Source: Neisseriaceae bacterium PsAf (GTDB lineage: Bacteria > Pseudomonadota > Gammaproteobacteria > Burkholderiales > Neisseriaceae). Taken from it: 64,000 nt of DNA. The stretch spans positions 1 to 64,000 of the forward strand of contig WNLJ01000006.1 in NCBI GenBank assembly GCA_017114885.1, written 5' to 3'. Of the stretch, positions 10,081 through 19,590 are shown one piece after another; position 1 is the first letter of the stretch; every line of letters starts with the position of its first letter. A model generated the notes under the pieces. The model saw only the letters and a program-made list of their open reading frames with translations, searched no databases and was not told the origin of the DNA. Position numbers and translations under genes: made by a program.

Positions 10081-11211
10081 ATGTACACAACTTTTAGTCG
10101 CATTCATAATGATCAATTAAAGGAACCAATGTTTTTTGGTCAACCCGTTAATGTTGCTAGGTATGACCAACAAAAATATCCTATTTTTGAACAATTAATA
10201 GAAAAACAACTGTCTTTTTTCTGGAGACCAGAAGAGGTAGATATTTCTCAAGATCGCATTGATTTTAATAATTTACCTGACAGTGAAAAACATATATTCC
10301 TAAGTAATTTAAAATACCAAACCTTACTTGACTCAATTCAAGGAAGAAGTCCTAATGTCGCTTTCTTACCCATTGTTTCACTTCCTGAATTAGAAACTTG
10401 GATAGAAACTTGGTCTTTTTCTGAAACAATTCACTCTCGCTCTTACACTCATATTATTAGAAATATTGTAACTGATCCTGCTGTGGTATTTGATGATATT
10501 GTTGAAAATAAAGAAATTTTCAAAAGAGCTAAAGATATCTCTTTATACTATGATGACTTGATTCGTTACAATAGTTTATATTGCCGTTATGGTGAAGGGA
10601 ATCATGATTTAGCAGGCGAAAAAATTACTTTACGATTATATGATTTAAAAAAGAAATTATATATTTGCTTGATGTGCGTTAATATACTAGAGGCTATTCG
10701 TTTCTACGTCAGCTTTGCTTGTTCATTTGCCTTTGCAGAACGAAAATTAATGGAAGGTAATGCAAAAATTATTCGTTTAATTGCACGAGATGAAGCACTC
10801 CATTTAACTGGCACACAGCATATGATTAATATTTTAAGATCTGGGCAAGATGATCCTGATATGATTCAAATAGCAAAATATTGTCAGGATGAGTGTTTCG
10901 AATTATTTAAAAGTGCGGCCGAACAAGAAAAACAATGGGCCAACTACTTATTTAAAGAAGGTTCAATGATTGGTCTTAACAAAGAAATACTTTGTCAATA
11001 TATTGAATATATCACTAATACCCGCATGAAGAATGTAGGCTTAGAGTCTGCATTCCCTAATGCAACTCAAAATCCAATTCCTTGGATTAATACTTGGTTA
11101 GTCTCTGATAATGTACAAGTAGCACCTCAAGAAGTAGAATTAAGTTCTTACTTAGTAGGACAAATCGATTCTGAAGTCGATACTGAAGATTTTGAGGATT
11201 TTGAATTATAA
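10081..11211 (+). CDS. nrdB: Ribonucleoside-diphosphate reductase class Ia, beta subunit
   Basis: The 376-residue protein houses the di-iron centre and stable tyrosyl radical that start catalysis in NrdA. The radical tyrosine sits in the [16 protein letters not shown] motif near residue 121, together with iron-ligand glutamate and histidine; further ligands are in PDSEKHIF and in [14 protein letters not shown]. The C-terminus is rich in Asp and Glu and ends EDFEDFEL, the tail that docks on the alpha subunit. It lies 17 bp after nrdA and 6 bp before the ferredoxin gene, so translation is probably coupled. Length and motifs match the class Ia family. Confidence 0.97.
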   Translation: MYTTFSRIHNDQLKEPMFFGQPVNVARYDQQKYPIFEQLIEKQLSFFWRPEEVDISQDRIDFNNLPDSEKHIFLSNLKYQTLLDSIQGRSPNVAFLPIVSLPELETWIETWSFSETIHSRSYTHIIRNIVTDPAVVFDDIVENKEIFKRAKDISLYYDDLIRYNSLYCRYGEGNHDLAGEKITLRLYDLKKKLYICLMCVNILEAIRFYVSFACSFAFAERKLMEGNAKIIRLIARDEALHLTGTQHMINILRSGQDDPDMIQIAKYCQDECFELFKSAAEQEKQWANYLFKEGSMIGLNKEILCQYIEYITNTRMKNVGLESAFPNATQNPIPWINTWLVSDNVQVAPQEVELSSYLVGQIDSEVDTEDFEDFEL

Positions 11212-11217
11212 ACTTTT

Positions 11218-11571
11218 ATGTTGATTACAACCAAATCTGGCACTATTGAAATTGCAGAAGATGAGTCTTTACTAGATGCATTAGAAAAAAATGGTTATGT
11301 GATTGAATACCAGTGTCGCAGTGGTTATTGTGGCTCATGTCGCTTAAAATTAAAAAAAGGGAGGGTCGAGTACGACTCCCCTCCTCTGGCTTTTTTATTT
11401 CCCGAAGAAATTTTACCATGTTGCTGTACAGTAAAAGAAGATTTATATATAGAAATCAGCCACCCAAGTAGTATGGGATCTAGTTACCAAAAAGACTTTT
11501 TTGATTTTGAGGATTTATTTGATGAGCCAACAAGTCAAGAAGCTTTAGACGAAACTAAAAAACATAAATAA
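11218..11571 (+). CDS. 2Fe-2S ferredoxin for ribonucleotide reductase cofactor maintenance (YfaE type)
   Basis: The 117-residue protein is a plant-type [2Fe-2S] ferredoxin. Cysteines 33, 38 and 41 form the CxxxxCxxC ligand motif (QCRSGYCGSCR), and the fourth ligand is one of three adjacent cysteines at 68-70. YfaE-type ferredoxins encoded next to nrdB reduce and regenerate the NrdB di-iron tyrosyl cofactor. This protein is about 30 residues longer than the usual form because of an acidic C-terminal tail (residues about 90-117), which is not recognised. It starts 6 bp after nrdB. Its stop codon abuts the stop codon of recN on the opposite strand with no gap, so the two operons are tightly convergent. 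Confidence 0.92.
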   Translation: MLITTKSGTIEIAEDESLLDALEKNGYVIEYQCRSGYCGSCRLKLKKGRVEYDSPPLAFLFPEEILPCCCTVKEDLYIEISHPSSMGSSYQKDFFDFEDLFDEPTSQEALDETKKHK

Positions 11572-13236
11572 TTATTGCTTATGTGCTAATGCCAAAGATT
11601 CTTCAGCGTGCTGCAAAGTAAGTTCTGTTATCTTTTCTCCTCCCAACATACGTGCGATTTCTTGAACTCTCTCATTGTTTGATAACAAACGTACCTCACT
11701 AATGGTTTGTTCATTTTTATCTTTTTTATTTACCGCGTAATGATGATTTCCGTAAACCGCCACTTGGGGAAGATGAGTAATGGTCAAAATTTGATGCTGT
11801 TGAGATAATTTTTTCAGATATCTGCCTACTATGTCAGCTACTTTTCCTCCAATGCCGACATCCACTTCATCAAATATTAATGTGGGCACATCATTATATT
11901 GACTAATAATAACTTGTAAAGCCAAGCTAATTCTTGATAGTTCGCCTCCTGAAGCTACTTTGGTAATCGGTTTTAACTCACTTCCTAGATTAGCAGCAAC
12001 ATTAAAGATAATTTGCTCATTACCATAACTACTGGTCTCAATAGTCTTAACTTCTACTTTAAATTGAGCACTTCCCATAGACAACGTTTGCATTACCTCT
12101 GTCACTTCTTGACTTAATTTTTCTGCTGCTTCTTTTCTTGATTGAGTTAGTGCATCTGCTTGTAATCTATATTCAGAGTGTAATTTTTCTACTTGCTCTT
12201 GTAACAATTCACTATTTTGATTTTCCTGAATTTCTTGCAACTTACTTTGAATATCTCGCCATTCATTAGGTAGCTCATCAACAGATATTCGATATTTTTT
12301 AGCCATACTATTTAATAATGACATTCTAGATTCAATTTGTTGTAGTTCCTCTTGATCTACTTCGGCCTGGGAATAAATAGAACGCAAGTTAGAAGATACT
12401 TCAATTAATTCTGTTTCTACAGATTGTAAAATTTGCTCACTTTCTTTAAACCTACTATCAACTTCAGTGAACCTATTTAAATCTAATAGAGAACGAGCTA
12501 TAACCTCCTGTAGTCCTTGATCCTTATTAATAAAATCATCTATCTGTTCTGCTATTTGCATCATTTCATTGCGGTGACTCATTTCATCATAAATACTAGA
12601 CAAAGAATCCCACTCGCCTACTTGGGGATTTAACTCAGAAAGTTCTTTATTCTTCCACTCCAATATTTCCAGTTCTGTCTGCCATTGATCCTGTTCTTTT
12701 TCTAATGCTAATAATCTAAGTTGTGCTTTTTTCCAAGCGTGATATGTTATAGAAACAGAATCCAATAATTTTTCATGATGAGCATATTCATCCAATAAAT
12801 CTCTTTGATTGGCTTCAGTCATAAGAGAATGATGGGCATTCTGCCCATGTATATCAACTAAGTACAAGCCTATTTCTTTTAACTGAGTAAGAGGAACTGG
12901 TTGCCCATTAACATAATTTTTACTTTTACCAGAGCGATTAATCACCCTCTTTAAAATAATTTCTTGTTCGCTATCATCAAATAAGTCATTTTCTTGCAAC
13001 CATTTTTTCAAGGTTGGAACATCTGAAATATCAAATACAGCTGATAATATTGCTTCTTCATGACCTGATCTAATTTTAGAGTAATCGGCTTTGCTGCCTA
13101 ATAATAAATCTAAAGCATCGAGCAATATTGACTTTCCTGCACCCGTTTCACCTGTTAATACAGAAAATCCCTCTTGAAAATCAAGATCCAAGGATTCAAC
13201 AATAGCAAAATTTTTTAATGTTAATGACTGTAGCAT
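11572..13236 (-). CDS. recN: DNA repair protein RecN
   Basis: The 554-residue protein is an SMC-like ATPase acting in double-strand break repair. The Walker A motif GETGAGKSILLDAL is near residue 30, a long coiled coil runs through residues about 150-370, and the C-terminal half has the ABC signature SGGELSRISLALQ and the Walker B TLIFDEVDVGIGG. The Q-rich, E-rich central region is typical of the family. It is four bases downstream of nadK on the same strand, an order (nadK-recN) seen in many proteobacteria. Start is the ATG at 13236. No anomaly in length or motifs. Confidence 0.96.
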   Translation of the reverse strand: MLQSLTLKNFAIVESLDLDFQEGFSVLTGETGAGKSILLDALDLLLGSKADYSKIRSGHEEAILSAVFDISDVPTLKKWLQENDLFDDSEQEIILKRVINRSGKSKNYVNGQPVPLTQLKEIGLYLVDIHGQNAHHSLMTEANQRDLLDEYAHHEKLLDSVSITYHAWKKAQLRLLALEKEQDQWQTELEILEWKNKELSELNPQVGEWDSLSSIYDEMSHRNEMMQIAEQIDDFINKDQGLQEVIARSLLDLNRFTEVDSRFKESEQILQSVETELIEVSSNLRSIYSQAEVDQEELQQIESRMSLLNSMAKKYRISVDELPNEWRDIQSKLQEIQENQNSELLQEQVEKLHSEYRLQADALTQSRKEAAEKLSQEVTEVMQTLSMGSAQFKVEVKTIETSSYGNEQIIFNVAANLGSELKPITKVASGGELSRISLALQVIISQYNDVPTLIFDEVDVGIGGKVADIVGRYLKKLSQQHQILTITHLPQVAVYGNHHYAVNKKDKNEQTISEVRLLSNNERVQEIARMLGGEKITELTLQHAEESLALAHKQ

Positions 13237-13240
13237 ATAA

Positions 13241-14146
13241 TCAAATAAGTTGTTCGCCCCAACGAAGTTTCATTCTTAAAGTATCAAAATAACGATAATA
13301 TTCTGGTTGTAATAAGGTGATAGAATTTTTATGTTTTTTAACATGTATAATATCTCTATTACACAGTTCAAATAAGGTCTGGCCATCAAAATGAGCTCTA
13401 GAATCAACACTATTCACAATTAATATCTCAATATGAGAATTTGCATCAATGACGACTGGTCGATTAGTCATTGATTGAGGACAAATGGGAACTAAATTTA
13501 AAGCAGGCAGTGTTGCGTAAAGAATAGGTCCTCCTGCTGCCAAAGAATAAGCAGTCGAACCCGTTGGGGTTGCAATAATTAGTCCATCAGAATATTGTGT
13601 GTAAACAAACTCTTCATTAACAAAGACTTCAAATTGAATTAAGTTACCCTGCCCCCCTCTACTTAGAGTCACTTCGTTCATCGCTAATGATTCATGTAGT
13701 ACATTACCCCCTCGAACGATTTTTCCTTCCAACATAATTCGTGTTTCTTTAATATATTGACCAGATAATATTTCTTGGATGGTTTTAATGGATTCACTTT
13801 CCCATGGTACTTGCGTTAAAAAACCTAATCGACCACGATTAATTCCAATAATAGGAATATCATAGTCTACAATATTTCTAGCAACCGTTAACAGGGTCCC
13901 ATCACCGCCAATGACAATGACAATATCAGAATATTGACCTAGTATATTTAGCGGAACAGCCAACACTTTTCCATCTATTTTACTTTCAATGAGTTCTTTT
14001 CCTATCTCATTAAAACTTACCTCATCCAGAGTAATGTTTTTGCCTTCTGCTATTAAGAAACCAATAATATGAATCGTATTTTCATGAATTGCGGGTGTAT
14101 CTTTCCTAAGGACGATACCAATATTATTAAATTGTTCTTTTGACAT
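13241..14146 (-). CDS. nadK: NAD kinase
   Basis: The 301-residue protein phosphorylates NAD to NADP. Diagnostic motifs are IVIGGDGTLLTVAR (GGDGT, near residue 75), GINRGRLGFLTQ, and the TPTGSTAYSLAAGGPI block in the C-terminal all-beta domain, followed by the NRPVVIDA segment. The last residues (PEYYRYFDTLRMKLRWGEQL) are the usual proteobacterial ending. It lies between folB (three bases upstream) and recN (four bases downstream) in what looks like one operon. Start at the ATG at 14146. Confidence 0.97.
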   Translation of the reverse strand: MSKEQFNNIGIVLRKDTPAIHENTIHIIGFLIAEGKNITLDEVSFNEIGKELIESKIDGKVLAVPLNILGQYSDIVIVIGGDGTLLTVARNIVDYDIPIIGINRGRLGFLTQVPWESESIKTIQEILSGQYIKETRIMLEGKIVRGGNVLHESLAMNEVTLSRGGQGNLIQFEVFVNEEFVYTQYSDGLIIATPTGSTAYSLAAGGPILYATLPALNLVPICPQSMTNRPVVIDANSHIEILIVNSVDSRAHFDGQTLFELCNRDIIHVKKHKNSITLLQPEYYRYFDTLRMKLRWGEQLI

Positions 14147-14149
14147 TGA

Positions 14150-14503
14150 TCAACCTTGATTATTTCTCACAATATGAATACCTACTTCCCTTACATCTGG
14201 TAAAATTCCTGGCTTAACTAAGCGAACCTCTACCATTAATATATCAAATTCAGCCAACAAAAACCCAGCAATATCTTCCGCTAATGCTTCTAATAGCTGA
14301 AATGATTGATGAGCATAACGTTCTCTTATTCTAGCAATTAATTGAGCGTAATCAATTGTATCATTAATAGAGTCGGTTATTTTGGCTTGATTTTCTATTC
14401 CAAGGATTAAATCAAGTAATAATATTTGTGATTTTTGTTGTTCCCATGCATAAACCCCTAATTTACACTTAAATTTGATACCTAGTAATTGTAATTTATC
14501 CAT
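14150..14503 (-). CDS. folB: Dihydroneopterin aldolase
   Basis: From the ATG at 14503 the product is 117 residues, the normal length for FolB, which converts 7,8-dihydroneopterin to 6-hydroxymethyl-dihydropterin in folate synthesis. Recognisable parts are the GVYAWEQ segment near residue 18, where the conserved E of the family binds the pterin, a DTIDYAQLIARI helix, FQLLEALAEDIA, and VEVRLVKPG near the end. The open frame extends 31 codons further upstream with a hydrophobic run, but that extension is not a family feature and overlaps the presumed control region shared with plsY, so it was not used. It heads the folB-nadK-recN run and is divergent from plsY. Confidence 0.93.
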   Translation of the reverse strand: MDKLQLLGIKFKCKLGVYAWEQQKSQILLLDLILGIENQAKITDSINDTIDYAQLIARIRERYAHQSFQLLEALAEDIAGFLLAEFDILMVEVRLVKPGILPDVREVGIHIVRNNQG

Positions 14504-14644
14504 ATACATATTTGTAATTTTGTTGCATAAGTTTTTATTATATTGTTTTATTAACACAACTACCAATAATCCTATCAAGATATATTCAAAGCACACCTTT
14601 TTTGAGGTAGAATAAACATATTTAATCCAAGGTTATCTCTAAAA

Positions 14645-15250
14645 ATGAATACAACTTCCATCATTTTAATTATTGTCGCATATCTTTTGGGGTCAATATC
14701 CTTTGCTGTTATTGTATCTCGTTTTTTTAAACTACAAGATCCAAGATCATATGGTTCAAAAAATCCAGGTGCTACCAATGTTTTAAGAAGTGGCAATAAA
14801 GCTGCAGCCCTACTAACACTCTTGGGCGATGCGCTAAAAGGTTGGTTAATTGTATTTTTATGTATCAAATACATGGATGAATTGGGCATTGATGAACTTA
14901 CTGTCGCCTGTGTCAGTGTCGCCGTAGTTTTAGGTCATATGTTCCCTATCTTTTTTAAATTTATTGGTGGAAAAGGTGTCGCTACTGCAATAGGTGTTAT
15001 TTTTGCCTTATCATGGCAAGTCGCCTTAATTATGTGCATTATTTGGCTTATTCTGGTTTTTGCCACCAAAATGTCTTCTTTAGCCGCCTTATTCGTATTT
15101 ATATTATGTCCTTTTCTATCACTATACTTTGTACCAACGCCAGAATATCAAATTGCACTCGCTATTATCTGTGTTATGGTGATTCTAAGACATAAAGAAA
15201 ATATTAGAAAAATTATTAATCGACAAGAAAATAAAATAGGTCAAAAATAA
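14645..15250 (+). CDS. plsY: Glycerol-3-phosphate acyltransferase PlsY
   Basis: This 201-residue integral membrane protein transfers an acyl group from acyl-phosphate to glycerol 3-phosphate, the first acylation in phospholipid synthesis. The three family motifs are visible: an N-terminal GSISFAVIVSR segment near residue 16, SKNPGATNVLRSGNKAAALLTLLGDALKG (in two parts) near residues 38-66, and GGKGVATAIG near residue 108. Five or so membrane helices alternate with these cytoplasmic or periplasmic loops. It is divergent from folB, a neighbourhood common in proteobacteria, and one base separates it from bcp. Confidence 0.96.
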   Translation: MNTTSIILIIVAYLLGSISFAVIVSRFFKLQDPRSYGSKNPGATNVLRSGNKAAALLTLLGDALKGWLIVFLCIKYMDELGIDELTVACVSVAVVLGHMFPIFFKFIGGKGVATAIGVIFALSWQVALIMCIIWLILVFATKMSSLAALFVFILCPFLSLYFVPTPEYQIALAIICVMVILRHKENIRKIINRQENKIGQK

Positions 15251-15251
15251 C

Positions 15252-15701
15252 ATGACAATCAATAATACACTTTTTCAATTAACAGATGACTCTGGAAATC
15301 TTTTTGAAGCAGAAAAAAATCTGCCTTTAATTGTTTATTTTTATCCTAGAGATAACACACCTGGTTGCACCGTAGAAGCTTCTGAGTTTTCAGATCTAAA
15401 TAAACAATTTCAGCAATTGAGTTATCAGATTGTTGGTATTTCTAGAGATAGTGTCGAATCTCATCGTAAGTTTAAAGAAAAGTATGATTTATCCATCAAA
15501 TTACTTTCTGACCCAGACAGTATTGTATGTAATCAATATGATGTGATTAAGCTCAAAAATCTTTACGGAAAACAAGTTAAAGGAATTGAAAGAAGCACTT
15601 TTATACTTGATAAAAATGGCAGTATCGTCAGAGAATATCGCAAAGTACGTTTAAAAGGACATGCTCAAAAAGTTTTGGATGATTTAAAAGAAGAAAATTA
15701 A
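15252..15701 (+). CDS. bcp: Thioredoxin-dependent peroxiredoxin, Bcp/PrxQ family
   Basis: The 149-residue protein is a Bcp/PrxQ peroxiredoxin that reduces hydroperoxides using thioredoxin. The peroxidatic cysteine is C39 in YPRDNTPGCTVEASEF, with the conserved Thr and Pro of the active site. Many members have a resolving cysteine five residues later; here that position is serine or alanine, and the only other cysteine seen is near residue 97 (SIVCNQYD). It may therefore use the more distant cysteine or work as a one-cysteine enzyme. It follows plsY by one base and converges on hprK with a three-base gap. Confidence 0.93.
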   Translation: MTINNTLFQLTDDSGNLFEAEKNLPLIVYFYPRDNTPGCTVEASEFSDLNKQFQQLSYQIVGISRDSVESHRKFKEKYDLSIKLLSDPDSIVCNQYDVIKLKNLYGKQVKGIERSTFILDKNGSIVREYRKVRLKGHAQKVLDDLKEEN

Positions 15702-15704
15702 TTC

Positions 15705-16685
15705 TTAGTAATCGTAAGAATCTGAAGGATCATCTAGCAGTGTTGCATTGTTTTCTGACATTGCTGTATTGTGTCTTTCTAAAAATTCTTGCATGCTGTC
15801 CAAACCTCTTAATTGCAAAATATAATTTCTAACTGCTGCTTCTGTTAAAACAGCAATATTTCTACCCGGTCCCACTGGGATGGTAATTTTTCTCACTGGT
15901 ACATCTAAAATAGTCTGAGTTTCTACACGCATACTTAGCCTATCTAAACTTTTCATGTACTCATCATCCGCATTCACCAGTTGAATAATCAACTTTAAGG
16001 CTTTTTTGACCCTAACAGCGGTTTCACCAAACATGGTCCGTATATTAATAATTCCCAAACCTCTAACTTCTAGAAAGTCTCTTAATAATTTAGGACATCT
16101 TCCCTCTAGTGCCTCTGGTCCAATCTTATAAATTTTCACAGCATCATCAGCCACTAGTGAATGGCCCCTAGAGATTAGCTCTAAAGCCAACTCACTCTTA
16201 CCCAAACCTGAATGTCCACAAATTAAAGTGCCGGTCTCAAATACATTCAAAAAAACACCATGCATCATCGTAGAAGGAGCTAAAGCTTTTTGCAGATAGA
16301 TTTGTAGCACATCAACGATTTTAGGACTTTCCACCTTAGAATGCATCAAAGGGACGGAGTGAGTTGTACAAAAATCTTTAAGTTGGGGAATAATCGGTAA
16401 GTCATTGCCGATAATAATTAAATTAATATTCAATTCAGTGATGAATTCTAGAAAAAATCCAAATTTATCTTGTACTGACTTATTTTGGATAAATTCATAT
16501 TCAGACAAGCCAATTACTTGAATTTTGTTAGGATGTACAAAATTAAAATGACCAACTAAGGATCGGTTAGCATTGGTCTCTGCTAATGAAATCTTACTAT
16601 CAGAATTAGAACTACCAGCAATCCAAGATAGTTGTAATTTTTTTTGATTGTCTTGGTATAACCGTCTGACAGATAAACTGGGCAT
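15705..16685 (-). CDS. hprK: HPr kinase/phosphorylase
   Basis: The 326-residue protein phosphorylates and dephosphorylates a serine of HPr. The P-loop GHSGLGKS lies near residue 156 and the family signature [16 protein letters not shown] near residue 203, followed by the C-terminal helical part. The N-terminal domain (residues 1-130) is the less conserved half. In betaproteobacteria hprK sits beside ptsN, as here, where two bases separate it from ptsN. In such bacteria the system usually serves regulation rather than sugar uptake. The C-terminal 25 residues (acidic, Asp/Ser-rich) are not a conserved feature. Confidence 0.96.
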   Translation of the reverse strand: MPSLSVRRLYQDNQKKLQLSWIAGSSNSDSKISLAETNANRSLVGHFNFVHPNKIQVIGLSEYEFIQNKSVQDKFGFFLEFITELNINLIIIGNDLPIIPQLKDFCTTHSVPLMHSKVESPKIVDVLQIYLQKALAPSTMMHGVFLNVFETGTLICGHSGLGKSELALELISRGHSLVADDAVKIYKIGPEALEGRCPKLLRDFLEVRGLGIINIRTMFGETAVRVKKALKLIIQLVNADDEYMKSLDRLSMRVETQTILDVPVRKITIPVGPGRNIAVLTEAAVRNYILQLRGLDSMQEFLERHNTAMSENNATLLDDPSDSYDY

Positions 16686-16687
16686 GA

Positions 16688-17137
16688 TTAATCTTTAAGA
16701 ATAACATCAACAATATCTTGTGGCGATTCTAAGCTTTTTAACTGATCTCGAATTTCCTTATCAGAAAATTTCTGCGCTAAATGAGACAGTATTTTTAAAT
16801 GTTCTGTACTACTTTCATCTGGAACCAATACTACAAATAACAAACTAACAGGTTTTTCATCTTGAGCTTCAAAATCAATAGGGTTTTTCAGCCTGATAAA
16901 CGCAGCAATAGCATTTTCAAGCCCTGGTATTCTGCCATGAGGAATAGCTACCCCACAGCCAAGACCTGTACTACCTAATTTTTCACGTGATAACAGGCTT
17001 TGAAAAACCTTATCTGTATCGACCTGCTCATTATTTGCGAAAACTTCAGCCACTTCTTCAAATAGCCTTTTTTTACTACTTACATCCAAATCCAATACTA
17101 CATTTTCAAGCGGTAGTAATTCACGAGGTAAACTCAT
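16688..17137 (-). CDS. ptsN: Nitrogen-type PTS EIIA component PtsN
   Basis: The 149-residue protein is a PTS fructose/nitrogen-type EIIA domain. The phospho-accepting histidine is in the [11 protein letters not shown] motif near residue 66, and the ending ([20 protein letters not shown]) matches the family. It takes phosphate from the PtsP-NPr chain and acts as a regulator of potassium and nitrogen or carbon balance in proteobacteria. It is directly upstream of hprK and probably co-transcribed. The next gene upstream, ubiA, ends 121 bp away, so ptsN may have its own promoter in that gap; none was clear by eye. Confidence 0.96.
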   Translation of the reverse strand: MSLPRELLPLENVVLDLDVSSKKRLFEEVAEVFANNEQVDTDKVFQSLLSREKLGSTGLGCGVAIPHGRIPGLENAIAAFIRLKNPIDFEAQDEKPVSLLFVVLVPDESSTEHLKILSHLAQKFSDKEIRDQLKSLESPQDIVDVILKD

Positions 17138-17258
17138 ATAAAAACTCGAAAAATATCAATCCTACAATCTAACATGAATTGAAGAGAAAATAAACCTTAA
17201 TATGACCTATTTATCTCTCATCATTTCTAAGAGAAAAAATTTATTTTAGAATAAAGTA

Positions 17259-18119
17259 TTATGCATTCCAATAATGCAACACAATTCCCAAAAGAATAAT
17301 AAAACCAAACCACTTATTCTGTAAAAATGCCTGATAACATAAATCTCTATCACGATTTTTAATTTTGGGATATTGCAATCCCATTAAGATAGTGGTAAGT
17401 AGCCATGCCAACCAATAAGGATAAGTTAGCTCATATTCAAGACCTACTACTATCATCAAACTTAAAAAACAAGCATAAAAAAACATTACTCCAATGACAT
17501 CATAACGCCCTAATGTAATTGCTGAAGTGTGAATGTTTAATTTCAAATCATCTGGTTTATCTGCAATAGCATAAACAGTGTCATATCCTAAGGTCCAAAA
17601 AATATTGGCTACGTAAAGAATCCAAGCAACCCAAGGGACTTCATTCAAAATTGCTGCATAAGCCATAATAATCCCAAACGAAAAAGCAAGACCTAAATAA
17701 AACTGAGGCACTTTGAAAAAACGTTTCATGAGTGGATAAGTGAGCGTTAAAAATACGGCAACTAAACTTAATTCTTTAGTCAGTCTATTTAAATGGATTA
17801 AACACATGAGTGCTAGTAAACACAAAACTGTAAATAAAATTAAAGCTTCCCTTTTGGATACCTTCCCTGTTGTTACAGGTCTATCTTTAGTTCTTTCTAC
17901 TTGCTTATCAATATCACTATCATAGATGTCATTAATCACACAACCTGCTGAGCGCATAAAAAAAGTACCCAGAGTAAACAGAATAATAATTTGCCACTGA
18001 GGTTGTCCAGCACTTGCTAGCCATATCGCCCAATAAGTTGGCCACAATAATAAAAGCGTTCCTGTTGGCTTATCTAAACGCATCAAACTGGCATATTGTT
18101 GAAGTTTTATCTTATTCAT
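17259..18119 (-). CDS. ubiA: 4-hydroxybenzoate polyprenyltransferase
   Basis: This 286-residue integral membrane enzyme prenylates 4-hydroxybenzoate in ubiquinone synthesis. The first Asp-rich motif NDIYDSDID is at residues 63-71 and the second, DTVYAIADKPDD, near 180-191; these bind the prenyl diphosphate through magnesium. About eight to nine membrane helices surround them. Its start overlaps the stop of ubiC by four bases, so the two are translationally coupled and supply consecutive steps. The DRPVTTGKVSKREAL segment after the first motif is typical of UbiA. Complete. Confidence 0.97.
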   Translation of the reverse strand: MNKIKLQQYASLMRLDKPTGTLLLLWPTYWAIWLASAGQPQWQIIILFTLGTFFMRSAGCVINDIYDSDIDKQVERTKDRPVTTGKVSKREALILFTVLCLLALMCLIHLNRLTKELSLVAVFLTLTYPLMKRFFKVPQFYLGLAFSFGIIMAYAAILNEVPWVAWILYVANIFWTLGYDTVYAIADKPDDLKLNIHTSAITLGRYDVIGVMFFYACFLSLMIVVGLEYELTYPYWLAWLLTTILMGLQYPKIKNRDRDLCYQAFLQNKWFGFIILLGIVLHYWNA

Positions 18120-18643
18120 AAAAATTGTTTTATATTAGGCAAAAAACACTCGGTTAAAATCAATTTTTCATTAGGTATGGTAAATTCAGACTGTCTAAAT
18201 ACTATATCATTATCATTTGCACTGTTATATATTCTTACCAAATCATTATCTTTAGAAAGCAATCCAAAATTTAACTCACTTCTAGATAAATTTTGAATGT
18301 CAAAAAGTTTCTCTCCTATTGGTTGGCAACCACAATCAAGAAAACGACGCCAATATAGACTATTTGGCAAACAACTACTTCTTGCTCTAACCACTTCGAT
18401 TTCATCTAAAAGTAAGTTTACTTCTCGTACAAAATAAGTGGAGACTTTTTCTTTTTCAATCTTATCGTGCAAAGATATTTTTTTTTCTCCCAGATAAGTT
18501 AATTCCACTGAAAATGAATGAGGTAAATTTCTTAAAAATTGAGTAAGCGAAGAAAATTGAATCAGTTTAAAAAAATTTTTTTGGACAACATCATTCCAAT
18601 CTTCTATTACGGAAATGATATCGTCCAAATTTTCTGGATTCAT
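18116..18643 (-). CDS. ubiC: Chorismate pyruvate-lyase
   Basis: The 175-residue protein is a somewhat divergent UbiC, which converts chorismate to 4-hydroxybenzoate and pyruvate, the entry to ubiquinone synthesis. The visible family features are the REVNLLLDEIEVVRARS segment near residue 73, with the conserved Arg, the WRRFLDCGCQPIGEKLF segment near residue 100 and the final ILTECFLP, where the Glu belongs to the active site. The call is reinforced by its four-base overlap with ubiA. It lies 13 bp downstream of nlpD on the same strand. Function rests on both family resemblance and context. Confidence 0.88.
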   Translation of the reverse strand: MNPENLDDIISVIEDWNDVVQKNFFKLIQFSSLTQFLRNLPHSFSVELTYLGEKKISLHDKIEKEKVSTYFVREVNLLLDEIEVVRARSSCLPNSLYWRRFLDCGCQPIGEKLFDIQNLSRSELNFGLLSKDNDLVRIYNSANDNDIVFRQSEFTIPNEKLILTECFLPNIKQFL

Positions 18644-18656
18644 TAGTTCACAACAA

Positions 18657-19538
18657 TTAATAAGCAGGAATATATACTAAAGGATCAACCGCCTGTCCAT
18701 CTTTTCTTAATTCAAAATGCAATTGAACTCGACTAGCACCAGTGTTTCCCATGGTTGCAATCTTTTGTCCTTGCCTAACAGTATCGCCCTCTTTGACTAA
18801 ATTGGACTGGTTATTACCATATGCAGTCAAATACTTAGTATTATGTTGAATAATAATCAGATTGCCATAGCCATCCAATGTACTACTATAGATAACCTTA
18901 CCACCAGCGGCTGCTACAATTGGAGAACCTGCTGCTCCTATAATCTCAACCCCTTTGGTTGCGGGTGAAAATCTTGTCACCAACTGACCTTGAGCTGGTT
19001 TAATCCAACTAACACCATCAACGGTTCTTGCTCCTGCTGTACTAACATTACTAGCTGGAGGGTTAGCAGGTGTTGTCGTCACAGTTACTTGTGGAGGAGG
19101 TGCTTGTGTTACAGGTGGTGAATAATTTCCACCCAGATCTTTTACATACAAAACTTGTCCCACTGAAATAGTATTATCAACAATATTATTCCAACGTCTC
19201 AAATCTTCTTGAGAAACATTATAACGTTTGGATATATTATAAACCGTATCCCCTCTCACGACAGTATGTTGTCTTGCATTAGCATCAACCGGCGCATAAG
19301 AAGGCACATAAGCACCACCACTTGGTGGTGGAGTATAAGAAGCATTACTCGCTGGTGGGACATAACCACCGGCACCAGGATTGTAAGGAGCAGCTGAAGA
19401 TTGAGGTTCTGTTCCTGAATAATTGCCATCTGGGTCGCCATCCACTACAGGAACCGGCTGTTGTGTCACCACACAACCTGAAATGATTAAAGTAGCAATG
19501 ACTGCTAAAGACATCTGCGTGTATTTCAAAGTTTTCAT
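18657..19538 (-). CDS. nlpD: NlpD-like lipoprotein with LysM and degenerate LytM (M23) domains
   Basis: The 293-residue protein has a lipoprotein signal peptide (lipobox LIISGC, cysteine near residue 22), a Pro/Gly/Ser/Tyr-rich linker to residue about 88, a LysM peptidoglycan-binding domain at residues about 90-133 (HTVVRGDTVYNISKRYNV) and a C-terminal M23/LytM domain. The M23 zinc ligands are missing: the usual HxxxD is VEIIG and the final HxH is QLHFE. So it is most likely an activator of cell-wall amidases, as NlpD is, not an enzyme. It follows pcm, giving the classical surE-pcm-nlpD order. The Tyr/Pro-rich linker has small tandem repeats (TPPPSGGAYVPSYAP region). Confidence 0.94.
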   Translation of the reverse strand: MKTLKYTQMSLAVIATLIISGCVVTQQPVPVVDGDPDGNYSGTEPQSSAAPYNPGAGGYVPPASNASYTPPPSGGAYVPSYAPVDANARQHTVVRGDTVYNISKRYNVSQEDLRRWNNIVDNTISVGQVLYVKDLGGNYSPPVTQAPPPQVTVTTTPANPPASNVSTAGARTVDGVSWIKPAQGQLVTRFSPATKGVEIIGAAGSPIVAAAGGKVIYSSTLDGYGNLIIIQHNTKYLTAYGNNQSNLVKEGDTVRQGQKIATMGNTGASRVQLHFELRKDGQAVDPLVYIPAY

Positions 19539-19590
19539 ATCCTACCTTCTCATAAAATTTTTACCTGCAATTATAACAGAATAATATTAA

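Noticed and set aside
14504-14596. 31-codon N-terminal extension of folB
   Set aside because: FolB proteins are about 117 residues and start at MDKLQL; the extension is a hydrophobic run without family support.
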